From the NCBI GenBank assembly GCA_009779205.1, contig WRER01000038.1, forward strand, positions 1 through 6,898: a DNA stretch of 6,898 nt, in the 5' to 3' direction. The notes below the pieces were generated by a model, which had not been told where the DNA came from, ran no database searches, and saw only the letters and a program-made list of their open reading frames with translations. The DNA is from Methanobacteriota archaeon. GTDB lineage: Archaea > Halobacteriota > Methanomicrobia > Methanomicrobiales > Methanospirillaceae. The translations under genes were made by a program, and so were the position numbers. Of the stretch, positions 1-5,902 are shown in pieces (positions within the stretch are counted from its first letter, which is position 1; each line of letters opens with the position of its first letter).

Positions 1-51
1 GCAGTTCGAAATATCAGACATTCTTTGACGATTGCTGGAGTGCTTTCGTGA
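1..51 (+). CDS. C-terminal end of an unidentified upstream gene (partial)
   Basis: Reading from base 1 gives AVRNIRHSLTIAGVLS followed by a TGA at 49-51. The stop overlaps the GTG start of the next gene (GTGA at 48-51). That arrangement is typical of translationally coupled genes and is the main reason to believe the frame is coding. The next gene's frame is also open back to the window edge, so this reading is not certain. Sixteen residues are too few to name a family. Confidence 0.45.
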   Translation, partial: AVRNIRHSLTIAGVLS

Positions 52-1097
52 ATAGCCATCCATCAGAACGAGGATCAAGTCAGGCATCACCAGTGATATC
101 AAACTCGTTTAAGAAGAAAACAAAGACAAAATCAGATGAAATAAAACCTCTTGCGGTGTGGGAAGGATCTGATCGAATACAGGATGTTGTTGTTGATAGT
201 GTAACAATTATTCTAAAAAGCAATGGGTGCAGCTGGAATGGATGTCGCATGTGCAGTTATCGCCATGAGCGGTACACGCAGGCAGAAAAGGAAGATAGTA
301 CTGAGCATATGCTGGCCCAGCTTGATTATGTTGCGCAGAATTATGATTATACAAAGTGCCCAGTGATAAAGATATATACATCTGGAAGTTTTTTTGACGA
401 AACAGAGGTTCCAGAGCGCGTGCGTGAGGCTGTTGCAAAACAGTTTGCTGAAAAAACACTCATTGTGGAAAGTCGCCCGGAATATGCTGATACAGAAATC
501 ATTTCTGATTTTTGTGAACTACTGAATCCAGATGATCCATTGTATATCGCGATTGGTCTTGAGACCTCAAATGACGAGATTCGAGATCGCTCGATTTATA
601 AAGGATTTTCATTTGAAGATTACAAGCAAGCCACAAAACAAATTCATAAGAGCGGTGCACGTGTTAAGACATATTTATTGCAAAAACCTGCATTCCTGAC
701 TGAACAGGAAGCATTGGCAGACATGCACCGTTCTATTACTGATATTGTTCCTTATACAGATCTCATCTCACTCAATCCTTGTACGGTGCAGAAAAATACA
801 GAATTAGAGCGCCTGTGGAAGCAAGGTTCATATCGCCCGCCTTATCTATGGAGTGTGCTGGATGTACTTATTCATGCTCCCGTTCATGTGACCTGCGATC
901 CATTAGGGGGAGGAAAGCGCAGAGGTGCGTCAAACTGCTCTGCATGCAGCAAAGAAATTGTACATGGCATCTATGACTATTCTCTCACTTCTGATCGCGA
1001 ACTGCTGCGCTCATTAGCAGAGATATCATGTGATTGTAAAGCTGCTTTTGAGTTTGTATTGGCACATGAACGATCGTACAATATGCCTTTACAGTGA
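48..1097 (+). CDS. Radical SAM protein, archaeosine-tRNA biosynthesis type (RaSEA-like)
   Basis: The 349-residue product is a radical SAM enzyme resembling RaSEA, which works with ArcS to convert the lysine adduct of preQ0 at tRNA position 15 into archaeosine. The cluster is C61-x4-C66-x2-C69 in the stretch NGCSWNGCRMCSY, the spacing of the Elp3-related COG1244/TIGR01210 group rather than the usual CxxxCxxC. Other signals are YTSGSFFD, the ESRPEY strand, GLETSNDEIRDRS and LNPCTVQ. A C-terminal set of cysteines (C283, C297, C300, C328, C330) could bind a second metal. The GTG start at 48 is supported by GGAG at 37-40 and the overlap with the preceding stop. An upstream in-frame extension exists but has no better start. 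Residues 1-30 are lysine- and serine-rich and probably disordered. The gene converges on the PHP gene with 3 bases between stops. The family call is from memory of motifs. Confidence 0.85.
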   Translation: MNSHPSERGSSQASPVISNSFKKKTKTKSDEIKPLAVWEGSDRIQDVVVDSVTIILKSNGCSWNGCRMCSYRHERYTQAEKEDSTEHMLAQLDYVAQNYDYTKCPVIKIYTSGSFFDETEVPERVREAVAKQFAEKTLIVESRPEYADTEIISDFCELLNPDDPLYIAIGLETSNDEIRDRSIYKGFSFEDYKQATKQIHKSGARVKTYLLQKPAFLTEQEALADMHRSITDIVPYTDLISLNPCTVQKNTELERLWKQGSYRPPYLWSVLDVLIHAPVHVTCDPLGGGKRRGASNCSACSKEIVHGIYDYSLTSDRELLRSLAEISCDCKAAFEFVLAHERSYNMPLQ

Positions 1098-1100
1098 CAT

Positions 1101-1739
1101 TTAGAAAAATTTTGAGAGATCACGGTTTAGAATATCTTTTGCAGAGTGAGGAGAGATCCCTGATCCCAAAACGATAACCTCACGGGTTTTTCCATCCATA
1201 AGGTTATGAGGAGCATGAGCATCAGAGTTTAGAACAAGTGTTGCACCTGTATCCTCTGCAATACGGGCAACATATCCATTTGTCCGATTATGACCACTTC
1301 TCGCAGTAATTTCAAGCCAGACATCATGACGTACAGCAGCTTTTGCTTCAGCATGGCTGATAAAACCAGGATGTGCGAGGATATCTACATCCGGGCATGA
1401 ACAGGCAGCAGCATTTGTACCTGGTATGACTGGTTCTACTGAGGTTTCTCCGTGTACAATGACGATATCTGCTCCTTTTTCTTTTGCATACTGTGCCATC
1501 GTCTCGATATTCTCAGGGAGTGAATGGGTAAGCTCAACACCCACAAGCATGGTTAGCCCATACTCTTTTGCTATGCTTTTCATTTTTGTGACAGATGAAA
1601 TAACAGTGTCTATTGTTGCCCAGTCAACATGGTCACAGATACCAAGTGTACGGTACCCAAGTACCGCTGCCCGGCGAATCAACTCAGCAGGGATGAGTTC
1701 TCCATCAGAAAGTATTGTATGGGTGTGTAAGTCGTACAT
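1101..1739 (-). CDS. PHP-domain phosphoesterase (histidinol-phosphatase-like)
   Basis: The 212-residue protein is a complete PHP domain, a metal-dependent phosphoesterase fold with a trinuclear site. The motifs are in order: HTHTILSDGE (H5, H7, D12), CDH (H37), GVELTH (E69), VHGE (H96), AHPG (H123) and NSDAHAPHN (D173, H175). The length fits the short stand-alone COG1387-type proteins. Homologues are often labelled histidinol phosphatase domain proteins, but the sequence does not establish that substrate, and no his genes are nearby. It starts 9 bases after the srp19 stop on the same strand, so the two are probably cotranscribed from the promoter in front of srp19. No strong Shine-Dalgarno precedes the ATG, consistent with translation after srp19. 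The fold is secure; the substrate is unknown. Confidence 0.85.
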   Translation of the reverse strand: MYDLHTHTILSDGELIPAELIRRAAVLGYRTLGICDHVDWATIDTVISSVTKMKSIAKEYGLTMLVGVELTHSLPENIETMAQYAKEKGADIVIVHGETSVEPVIPGTNAAACSCPDVDILAHPGFISHAEAKAAVRHDVWLEITARSGHNRTNGYVARIAEDTGATLVLNSDAHAPHNLMDGKTREVIVLGSGISPHSAKDILNRDLSKFF

Positions 1740-1748
1740 GTGTGTAGT

Positions 1749-2114
1749 CTATCTTTTTGCTCTCTTCTTGAAATTTGTCTGCTTCTCACCCGTTTCACCC
1801 TTTTTTGCACGTTTTAAACGAATTCGATGGAATTTCATAGGATCTTCTTTAACAACAATATCTCTTGCAAGTTTGCACAGGAGCTCCTGCTTTGAGCCGG
1901 TATGGGTGACTACAGCTCTTCCGTCTTTTTTCCACCAGTATCCAGGGTGAGATTTTTCTTCTACCTGATAGGAGAGTCTGTGTTTTTTGAGTGCAATTAC
2001 AATGTCTTTCATGCTGGGATCTGGCTTCGCAATGGAGAGTGGAACACGCCTTCCTTGCTCTCGTGTGCTTTGAGAGTTAAAATAACATGGATAGATGATG
2101 CACTCTTTTTTCAT
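1749..2114 (-). CDS. srp19: Signal recognition particle subunit SRP19
   Basis: The 121-residue protein is SRP19, which binds the helix 6 and 8 tips of 7S RNA and helps SRP54 assemble for cotranslational membrane targeting. Characteristic motifs are CIIYPCYFNSQSTREQGRRVP (residues 5-25, the conserved RNA-binding start) and KSHPGYWWKKDGRAVV (54-69). The C-terminus from about residue 93 is a strongly basic tail rich in Lys and Arg, longer than in the roughly 90-100-residue minimal forms. The ATG at 2114 places the conserved motif at the expected distance from the N-terminus. The gene leads a probable two-gene unit with the PHP gene and is divergent from hypB. A TATA-like box 22-29 bases upstream of the ATG implies a leaderless or very short-leader mRNA. 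Confidence 0.93.
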   Translation of the reverse strand: MKKECIIYPCYFNSQSTREQGRRVPLSIAKPDPSMKDIVIALKKHRLSYQVEEKSHPGYWWKKDGRAVVTHTGSKQELLCKLARDIVVKEDPMKFHRIRLKRAKKGETGEKQTNFKKRAKR

Positions 2115-2129
2115 GAGCAGTTGTTTGCT

Positions 2130-2165
2130 GTATTTCTATAAATACCTATAAACAATTAGCGAGAG
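2130..2165. promoter_or_regulatory. Divergent promoter region between srp19 and hypB
   Basis: The 63 bases between the two ATGs hold two TATA-like boxes ten bases apart, CTATAAAT at 2136-2143 and CTATAAAC at 2146-2153. They read as ATTTATAG and GTTTATAG on the other strand. Archaeal TATA boxes lie about 25-30 bases before the transcript start. The first box would place the srp19 start almost at its ATG. Either box would give hypB a short leader, with a possible weak ribosome site GAGAG at 2161-2165. The two genes probably share or compete for the same TBP/TFB binding region. Start sites are inferred. Confidence 0.5.
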
Positions 2166-2177
2166 TTATGTATACGT

Positions 2178-2825
2178 ATGCATCACATTGATGTTTCTAT
2201 CGAAAAAAGTGTTTTTGATACGAATAAACGCCTTGCAGAGGGGAACGCAAAGCATCTTACTTCTCACGGAGTTCGCTCTTTTGATCTCCTGGGAGGAATT
2301 GGATCTGGAAAAACAGCATTAATTGAGCAGATAGCTCCACGTCTGAAAGCACGTGGTCTCTCACTTGGTGCGATCGCTGGTGATGTATATGGTGACGATG
2401 ATTTCAAGCGGGTCGTATCTCTTGGCATTCCTGCATATAATGTAAATACAGGCAAAGAGTGCCATCTTGATGCCCATATGGTTGAACATGCACTTGCTCA
2501 TCTGCCCCTTGATGAGATTGATGTGCTTTTGATTGAAAATGTAGGCAATATGGTATGTCCAACCGATTTTGAGCTTGGAGCTGAGAAGCGAATTGTTGTT
2601 GTGTCATCAACAGAGGGGGATGATGTTGTGAATAAACATCCGATGATGTTTCGTGACTGCACTATTGCAGTGCTCAATAAAGTTGATCTTGCTGATGCTG
2701 TTGGTGCAAGCCTTGAACGAATGGAGGCTGATATGAAGCGATACAACCCAGAGATTAGAATATTCAGGACAAATATGAAGACGGGAGATGGTGTTGACGT
2801 ACTCCTTGACGAGATTCTCTCATAA
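2178..2825 (+). CDS. hypB: Hydrogenase nickel incorporation GTPase HypB
   Basis: The 215-residue protein is HypB, a SIMIBI-class GTPase that with HypA delivers nickel to the large subunit of NiFe hydrogenases in the cytoplasm. The P-loop is GGIGSGKT (39-46), the guanine-specificity motif is NKVD (167-170), and the family signatures ECHLDAHMV and IENVGNMVCP are present. C95, H96 and C127 match the metal-binding trio described for the methanogen HypB. GDVYGDDD (68-75) occupies the switch region. No His-rich or CXXCGC N-terminal nickel-storage segment is present, which is normal for archaeal forms. hypA is not in the window. The ATG at 2178 gives the usual MHHIDVxI start. The stop overlaps the ATG of a 19-codon reading frame (TAATG at 2823-2827), the first sign of the decayed region to the right. 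Confidence 0.95.
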   Translation: MHHIDVSIEKSVFDTNKRLAEGNAKHLTSHGVRSFDLLGGIGSGKTALIEQIAPRLKARGLSLGAIAGDVYGDDDFKRVVSLGIPAYNVNTGKECHLDAHMVEHALAHLPLDEIDVLLIENVGNMVCPTDFELGAEKRIVVVSSTEGDDVVNKHPMMFRDCTIAVLNKVDLADAVGASLERMEADMKRYNPEIRIFRTNMKTGDGVDVLLDEILS

Positions 2826-3013
2826 TGGTATCCGTTATGGAGATACAAAACCTTTTCCAGATGAAAACCCACAAAGAACTCTGAAATTGGCTGACAGCAC
2901 GCTGCATCACTCAATATTGATATCATCTACATGCCAGTGCTTCCTGCAAAGCGGAGCGTACAGAAGCCACTCGTTTCTTCAACTACCCATACAGCGCACT
3001 GGAAGAAATACTG
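2826..3013 (+). pseudogene. Decayed upstream part of the AlbA_2/HTH regulator
   Basis: The frame of the following gene is open back to 2921, just after a TGA at 2918-2920. From about 2948 it reads KAERTEATRFFNYPYSALEEIL, continuing directly into LVNAVFHKSY at 3014. This FFNYPY-x-ALEE-x-LVNA block is the expected stretch of the GHKL-like domain in COG2865 proteins, so coding homology extends upstream of the first available start. From 2826 to about 2945 all frames are broken. An ATG at 2825 overlapping the hypB stop opens only 19 codons. The N-terminal AlbA_2 (Schlafen-like) domain, usually a few hundred residues, is absent. I read this as the remains of a 5' deletion or decay event. Confidence 0.6.
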
Positions 3014-3868
3014 GTGAATGCCGTATTTCACAAATCGTACAGAATACAGGAGCCGGTTGAAATCAGGATTTACGTTGACTGCATCAAAATCATCAACCAT
3101 CCTGGCCCAGAGAAATCGATCAAGATGGAGGATCTCAAAACTGGTCGTGCTATCGCCAGGCGCTATCGTAACAGACGTATAGGGGAGTTTTTGAAAGAAA
3201 TCGATTTATCTGATAAAAAATCTACCGGTATTACGAAAATATTGAGAACACTTAAACTCAATGGATCACCACCTCCAGAGTTTGAAACGAACGATGAACG
3301 CGATTATTTAATCGTGACAATCCGCCAGCATGAAGCATTTAGGACTGATGGGACTATAAGTGAAGGTGCAAATGAAGGTGTAAATGAAGGTGCAAATGAA
3401 GGTGTAAATGAAGGTGTAAACCACCAGACTCAAATCATTAAAGTCATGGAGGGAATGCCAAATATAACTGTTAAACAGATTGCTGAACGGATTGGGGTGT
3501 CAATAACAACGATTGAACGTGAGATCAGAGTCATGAAGAAAAATGATATGATCAAGTTTATCGGCCCAAAAAAGTCTGGTTATTGGGAAATCATGACAAT
3601 CCGCCAGCAGAAAGCATTTAGGACTGATGAGACTATAAATGAAGGTATAAGTGAAGGTATAAGTGAAGGTAGAAATGAAGGTAGAAATCGCCAGAATCAA
3701 ATCATTAAAGCCATGGAGGAAATGCCAAATATAACTGTTAAACAGATTGCTGAACAGATTGGGGTGTCCATAACAACAATTGAACGTGAGATCAGAGTCA
3801 TGAAGAAAAATGATATGATCAAGTTTATCGGCCCAAAAAAATCAGGTTATTGGGAAATAATCCGATGA
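3014..3868 (+). CDS. 5'-truncated AlbA_2/HTH transcriptional-regulator-like protein with duplicated winged-helix module
   Basis: The 284-codon frame from the first GTG starts inside a conserved block (LVNAVFHKSY), so it is probably a gene remnant. Residues 1-100 match the C-terminal half of COG2865-type proteins, which join an AlbA_2 (Schlafen-like) domain to a GHKL-ATPase-like domain and an HTH. The matching segments are EPVEIRIYVDCIKI, GPEKSIKMEDLKTGR, RRYRNRRIGEFLKEIDL, STGITKILR and NGSPPPEFET. Residues 116-135 are five tetrapeptides of the form N/S-E-G-A/V, followed by a winged helix-turn-helix (about 137-194, ITVKQIAERIGVSITTIERE). The same arrangement then repeats with four tetrapeptides (209-224) and a near-identical winged helix (225-284). 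Either this is a pseudogene or a shortened DNA-binding protein that is still made. No good ribosome site precedes the GTG. Confidence 0.6.
   Translation: MNAVFHKSYRIQEPVEIRIYVDCIKIINHPGPEKSIKMEDLKTGRAIARRYRNRRIGEFLKEIDLSDKKSTGITKILRTLKLNGSPPPEFETNDERDYLIVTIRQHEAFRTDGTISEGANEGVNEGANEGVNEGVNHQTQIIKVMEGMPNITVKQIAERIGVSITTIEREIRVMKKNDMIKFIGPKKSGYWEIMTIRQQKAFRTDETINEGISEGISEGRNEGRNRQNQIIKAMEEMPNITVKQIAEQIGVSITTIEREIRVMKKNDMIKFIGPKKSGYWEIIR
3315..3593 (+). repeat. Tandem duplication, copy 1 (linker plus winged helix)
   Basis: This unit begins TGACAATCCGCCAGCA and includes five 12-base repeats of the form AATGAAGGTGTA (3359-3418), then the winged-helix coding segment. The next unit begins with the same bases at 3594. 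The start-to-start offset is 279 bases and falls to 267 after the linker, because copy 2 has one fewer 12-base unit. Confidence 0.9.
3594..3866 (+). repeat. Tandem duplication, copy 2 (linker plus winged helix)
   Basis: This is the second copy of the unit, with four 12-base repeats (3638-3685) coding NEGI, SEGI, SEGR and NEGR. Over the winged helix, from MPNITVKQIAE to SGYWEI, the two copies differ at one residue (Arg versus Gln). Only a handful of bases differ, indicating a recent duplication or gene conversion. Confidence 0.9.
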
Positions 3869-3983
3869 CGATACTATGATCTTCATCCCCCCAGTCGTAA
3901 AAAACAATTCGCTTTACACTCATTTCGAAGCCCTTTGCTTCTTTAAAAGCATATGACTCCGTACCCATCAGGTGAGATCCATT
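3864..3983 (-). pseudogene. Relic fragment related to the secreted Cys-rich gene at 4498-5748
   Basis: Minus-strand codons from 3983 down to about 3864 read NGSHLMGTESYAF and continue to KRIVFYDWGDEDHS. NGSHLMG-x-ESY is shared with residues 137-147 of the large secreted protein encoded to the right (NGSHLMGEESY). The underlying bases are clearly similar too (3950-3983 against 5309-5340). After ESY the similarity fades. A TAG lies just upstream in frame and there is no signal peptide, so this is not a complete gene. It runs tail to tail into the end of the HTH gene. The call rests on one short motif plus nucleotide similarity. Confidence 0.4.
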
Positions 3984-4021
3984 CCTTGCCTACCGTGACA
4001 GGCAGACAATGTCATTAGCCT

Positions 4022-4049
4022 TAGTTCCCGCATATTTTTCCTTCCACAA
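4022..4049 (-). repeat. Inverted repeat, left arm
   Basis: Read on the minus strand this arm contains TGTGGAAGGAAAA followed by ATGCGGGAA. It matches the plus-strand arm at 4243-4270 at 24 of 28 positions by eye. A MITE-like element or a duplicated gene-start region are both possible. Confidence 0.6.
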
Positions 4050-4095
4050 TTCTTTTCGGAATAATCATCCCTACTTTTACCGCAATGTCACCTCT

Positions 4096-4118
4096 GTGGA
4101 AGTAATTATTGCTTCCAC
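4096..4118. repeat. Imperfect palindrome GTGGAAG...CTTCCAC
   Basis: Two perfect 7-base arms, GTGGAAG at 4096-4102 and CTTCCAC at 4112-4118, surround an AT-rich centre that is itself largely symmetrical. The arm sequence GTGGAAG recurs in both inverted-repeat arms on either side. It could be a dyad binding site or part of a mobile-element remnant. Confidence 0.55.
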
Positions 4119-4242
4119 GCAAGAAGGCAAATATCTTCGCACCATAATATTCACGATTGAAAATGAAAAACATCTGCTGTTACTTTTAACAAAATTCTAA
4201 TAATAAGGATTATGTTTAGTGGATATATTTTGATATTTTTGT

Positions 4243-4270
4243 GTGTGGAAGGAAAATGATGCGGGAATTA
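4243..4270 (+). repeat. Inverted repeat, right arm
   Basis: This is the partner of the minus-oriented arm at 4022-4049. The core GAAAATGATGCGGG (4252-4265) occurs a third time, in direct orientation, at 4319-4332. Confidence 0.6.
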
Positions 4271-4318
4271 CAGATTAAGATAAGAGCAGAAAACGTAAGC
4301 AAGTTGGAAAACCAAGAA

Positions 4319-4332
4319 GAAAATGATGCGGG
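4319..4332 (+). repeat. Third copy of GAAAATGATGCGGG
   Basis: This is an exact 14-base match to 4252-4265, starting 67 bases further right. It lies outside the inverted-repeat pair and has similar purine-rich flanks on its left side. Confidence 0.6.
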
Positions 4333-4483
4333 GAAAATATGTGTGTCTCGTTTTTTTAAGAAGGAAATAAAAAACAAAAACATTTTTTACAGTTTTGCAT
4401 TCCTTAAAATAAAACGAGCGAAGTGTTTTTTCGATCCCCTGCATGTTTTGTGAAGAAAAGCGAATGTGCGTGACGTCCTATTT

Positions 4484-4497
4484 TTAAAAAAAAGGGT
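4484..4497 (-). terminator. Oligo-T terminator after the secreted Cys-rich gene
   Basis: On the minus strand eight consecutive T (bases 4493-4486) begin five bases after the TAA stop at 4498-4500. Archaeal RNA polymerase terminates at such T-runs without needing a strong hairpin, and none is evident here. This is inferred from sequence only. Confidence 0.5.
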
Positions 4498-5748
4498 TTA
4501 CCTGGGGCTGGGACATCTGTCTATACAGCAGCCACCCGAACACGAGATGCCGGATTGGTAATCAAATACCTGATTAAAGGTACTGATTCCGCCTGCAAAG
4601 AGTGTATTGTCGATAGACGTTAAAGCTGCTGCCAGCTCATCGTATCTATCATAGTGCCAGCCATCCTCCTTCCCATCAAAGGTATAGGTTTTCTCCCCTC
4701 CCGCCGTAGTGTCTACTAAGGTACAGTCGGCTTCAGTATAGCCTTGACCACCCAAACCACTGTCGGTAAAACAGGCATTGAACGAAGCAAAGCCACCACA
4801 GTCTAGCTGTTTAAAACCGGCACATCCTTTGTCTCCACAAAGCACACACACCCAGAACTCGTGTGATTCGCTCCAGGTGATCTTGCAAGTCCTAGGGTCT
4901 GCACCCTGAAGCCACGCATTGGCTACACACCGCTTCATACAGTCCAGAGGATTGGTGAGGTCAGCACAGTTTGTTGCACCTAGACCACAACAATCTGGTC
5001 GACCTTCCATCACACTCACGGTAAAAGCCGTTGAAACAATAGCATCTGCATATCCAGATGCCGAGTTTGAATCTGGGGTGATGGAGATCTCATACTTCAA
5101 TACAGCCGGGACACCGAGGGTCTCTCCAACAGCAGTCAGCGCACCTGCGGTTTCGACCTGTGCGGTTGTCACTGACATCAACTTGGATGATGCAGTAACC
5201 TTATTACAGAATGCGGGAATGCAGCCTCCACCTACACATGATGACCTGGAAAAGACACAGACAGTCTCATCAATTCCTTTTGACCAGTTACCTGCAACAT
5301 CAAGCACATATGACTCTTCACCCATTAAGTGGGAACCATTTTGACTGGTGTAGGTCAGAACCTTAGTGGCCTCAATATTGTACAAACCCTCAGTCTTAGC
5401 ATGGGTATCAAGAGAAAATGACTTCACCTCAGAGATCTGACCGCCATTGCTCATAATGAAATCAGAATAGGTTACATAGGCAATGCTTCCAGAGCGAATT
5501 GCACCATCTTCATCGTCTCTTGGAATGGGAATGGAGTCAATGCCTTTGTCTCCAACCAGCCAGATAGTACCAGTCTTCTGATTTGTTGCACCAGTAGCAT
5601 CTATAATGGAAGTAGTTGTAAATCGCTGGTTTTCCGGACCTTCTCCTGGAAGCACATCAGCAGTTACCGTGCCTATCGGCAGGCATGCAAGAGCGAAAGC
5701 AATAAAAATAATTGTACATATATATGCATTCATGGGGGGTTTACGCAT
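4498..5748 (-). CDS. Predicted secreted cysteine-rich protein of unknown function
   Basis: The 416-residue product starts MRKPPMNAYICTIIF. I chose the ATG at 5746-5748 over one seven codons upstream because AGGAGG (5754-5759) sits five bases before it. Residues 7-25 are a hydrophobic signal sequence ending in TVTA, with probable cleavage after A30. A lipobox at C22 (ALAC) is a weaker alternative. The mature part has two zones. Residues 31-163 lack cysteine, are rich in beta-prone and polar residues, and include NGSHLMGEESY (137-147). Residues 164-416 hold 20 cysteines, including pairs CC and runs such as CVLCGDKGC and CSGGCCIDRC near the end. The even number suggests disulfides or metal binding outside the cell. 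No C-terminal anchor is visible. I do not recognise the family. A relic of a related gene appears to lie downstream at 3864-3983. Confidence 0.8.
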   Translation of the reverse strand: MRKPPMNAYICTIIFIAFALACLPIGTVTADVLPGEGPENQRFTTTSIIDATGATNQKTGTIWLVGDKGIDSIPIPRDDEDGAIRSGSIAYVTYSDFIMSNGGQISEVKSFSLDTHAKTEGLYNIEATKVLTYTSQNGSHLMGEESYVLDVAGNWSKGIDETVCVFSRSSCVGGGCIPAFCNKVTASSKLMSVTTAQVETAGALTAVGETLGVPAVLKYEISITPDSNSASGYADAIVSTAFTVSVMEGRPDCCGLGATNCADLTNPLDCMKRCVANAWLQGADPRTCKITWSESHEFWVCVLCGDKGCAGFKQLDCGGFASFNACFTDSGLGGQGYTEADCTLVDTTAGGEKTYTFDGKEDGWHYDRYDELAAALTSIDNTLFAGGISTFNQVFDYQSGISCSGGCCIDRCPSPR

Positions 5749-5753
5749 CTTAT

Positions 5754-5759
5754 CCTCCT
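5754..5759 (-). promoter_or_regulatory. Shine-Dalgarno sequence for the secreted Cys-rich gene
   Basis: AGGAGG on the minus strand, five bases before the ATG at 5748, is the strongest ribosome site in the window. It decides the start in favour of MRKPP rather than the upstream MLFQEDK. Confidence 0.8.
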
Positions 5760-5777
5760 GAAAGAGCAAAGAAAATC

Positions 5778-5817
5778 AGTTCCCCAAGACCTCCCATTAT
5801 GAGGCATACAAGGAACT
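5778..5817 (-). promoter_or_regulatory. Possible structured leader of the secreted gene
   Basis: Complementary arms AGTTCC (5778-5783) and GGAACT (5812-5817) enclose a smaller CCTC/GAGG pair (5790-5793 and 5801-5804). If transcribed, the leader could fold into a hairpin about 20 bases before the ribosome site. The stems are short and the fold is uncertain. Confidence 0.3.
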
Positions 5818-5835
5818 TAGTCTCTCATGATCTAT

Positions 5836-5866
5836 AATGCTAGATTTGAAACTATAGCATTTATTA
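5836..5866 (-). promoter_or_regulatory. Possible promoter and dyad upstream of the secreted gene
   Basis: An exact 7-base inverted repeat, AATGCTA (5836-5842) and TAGCATT (5855-5861), lies beside AT-rich boxes. These read TAATAAAT on the minus strand (5866-5859) and CTATAG nearby. A TATA box here would give a leader of roughly 85 bases. The dyad would sit between that box and the start site, a usual place for an archaeal repressor operator. This is inference. Confidence 0.35.
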
Positions 5867-5881
5867 CTTGTGTTTTCTTCC

Positions 5882-5902
5882 GAGGCCGTCCTGAGGCCGT
5901 CC
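5882..5902. repeat. Two tandem copies of GAGGCCGTCC
   Basis: GAGGCCGTCC occurs at 5882-5891 and 5893-5902, an 11-base period with a single T between. It is GC-rich within AT-rich surroundings. The spacing of one helical turn would place two protein contacts on the same face of DNA. Confidence 0.75.

Larger units (their letters stand above)
3984..4480. other. AT-rich non-coding stretch with inverted repeats
   Basis: I see no convincing gene here. The open frames at 4009-4200 and 4241-4453 have low-complexity, compositionally biased translations and no recognisable domain. The stretch holds an inverted-repeat pair (listed separately), a palindrome at 4096-4118 and a short direct repeat. A-rich and T-rich runs are frequent around 4355-4395. 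Confidence 0.6.

Noticed and set aside
1426..1950. 174-codon plus-strand frame
   Set aside because: It lies opposite the PHP gene and srp19, both well supported by motifs; its translation is Ser/Phe-rich and looks like a shadow.
3359..3685. CRISPR-like short repeats
   Set aside because: The 12-base units are contiguous, in frame and encode N/S-E-G-x tetrapeptides, with no spacers.
4009..4200. 63-codon plus-strand frame
   Set aside because: It has no ribosome site or domain, is biased in composition, and crosses the left inverted-repeat arm and palindrome.
4396..4435. Possible hairpin terminator around AAAAC...GTTTTTT
   Set aside because: The stem is about five A/T-rich pairs and no plus-strand gene ends just before it.
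4241..4453. 70-codon plus-strand frame starting GTG
   Set aside because: The Lys-rich translation of A-rich DNA shows no family resemblance and the start lies inside the repeat arm.
4919..5344. 141-codon plus-strand frame
   Set aside because: It lies entirely antisense to the secreted gene, which has a signal peptide and a strong ribosome site.
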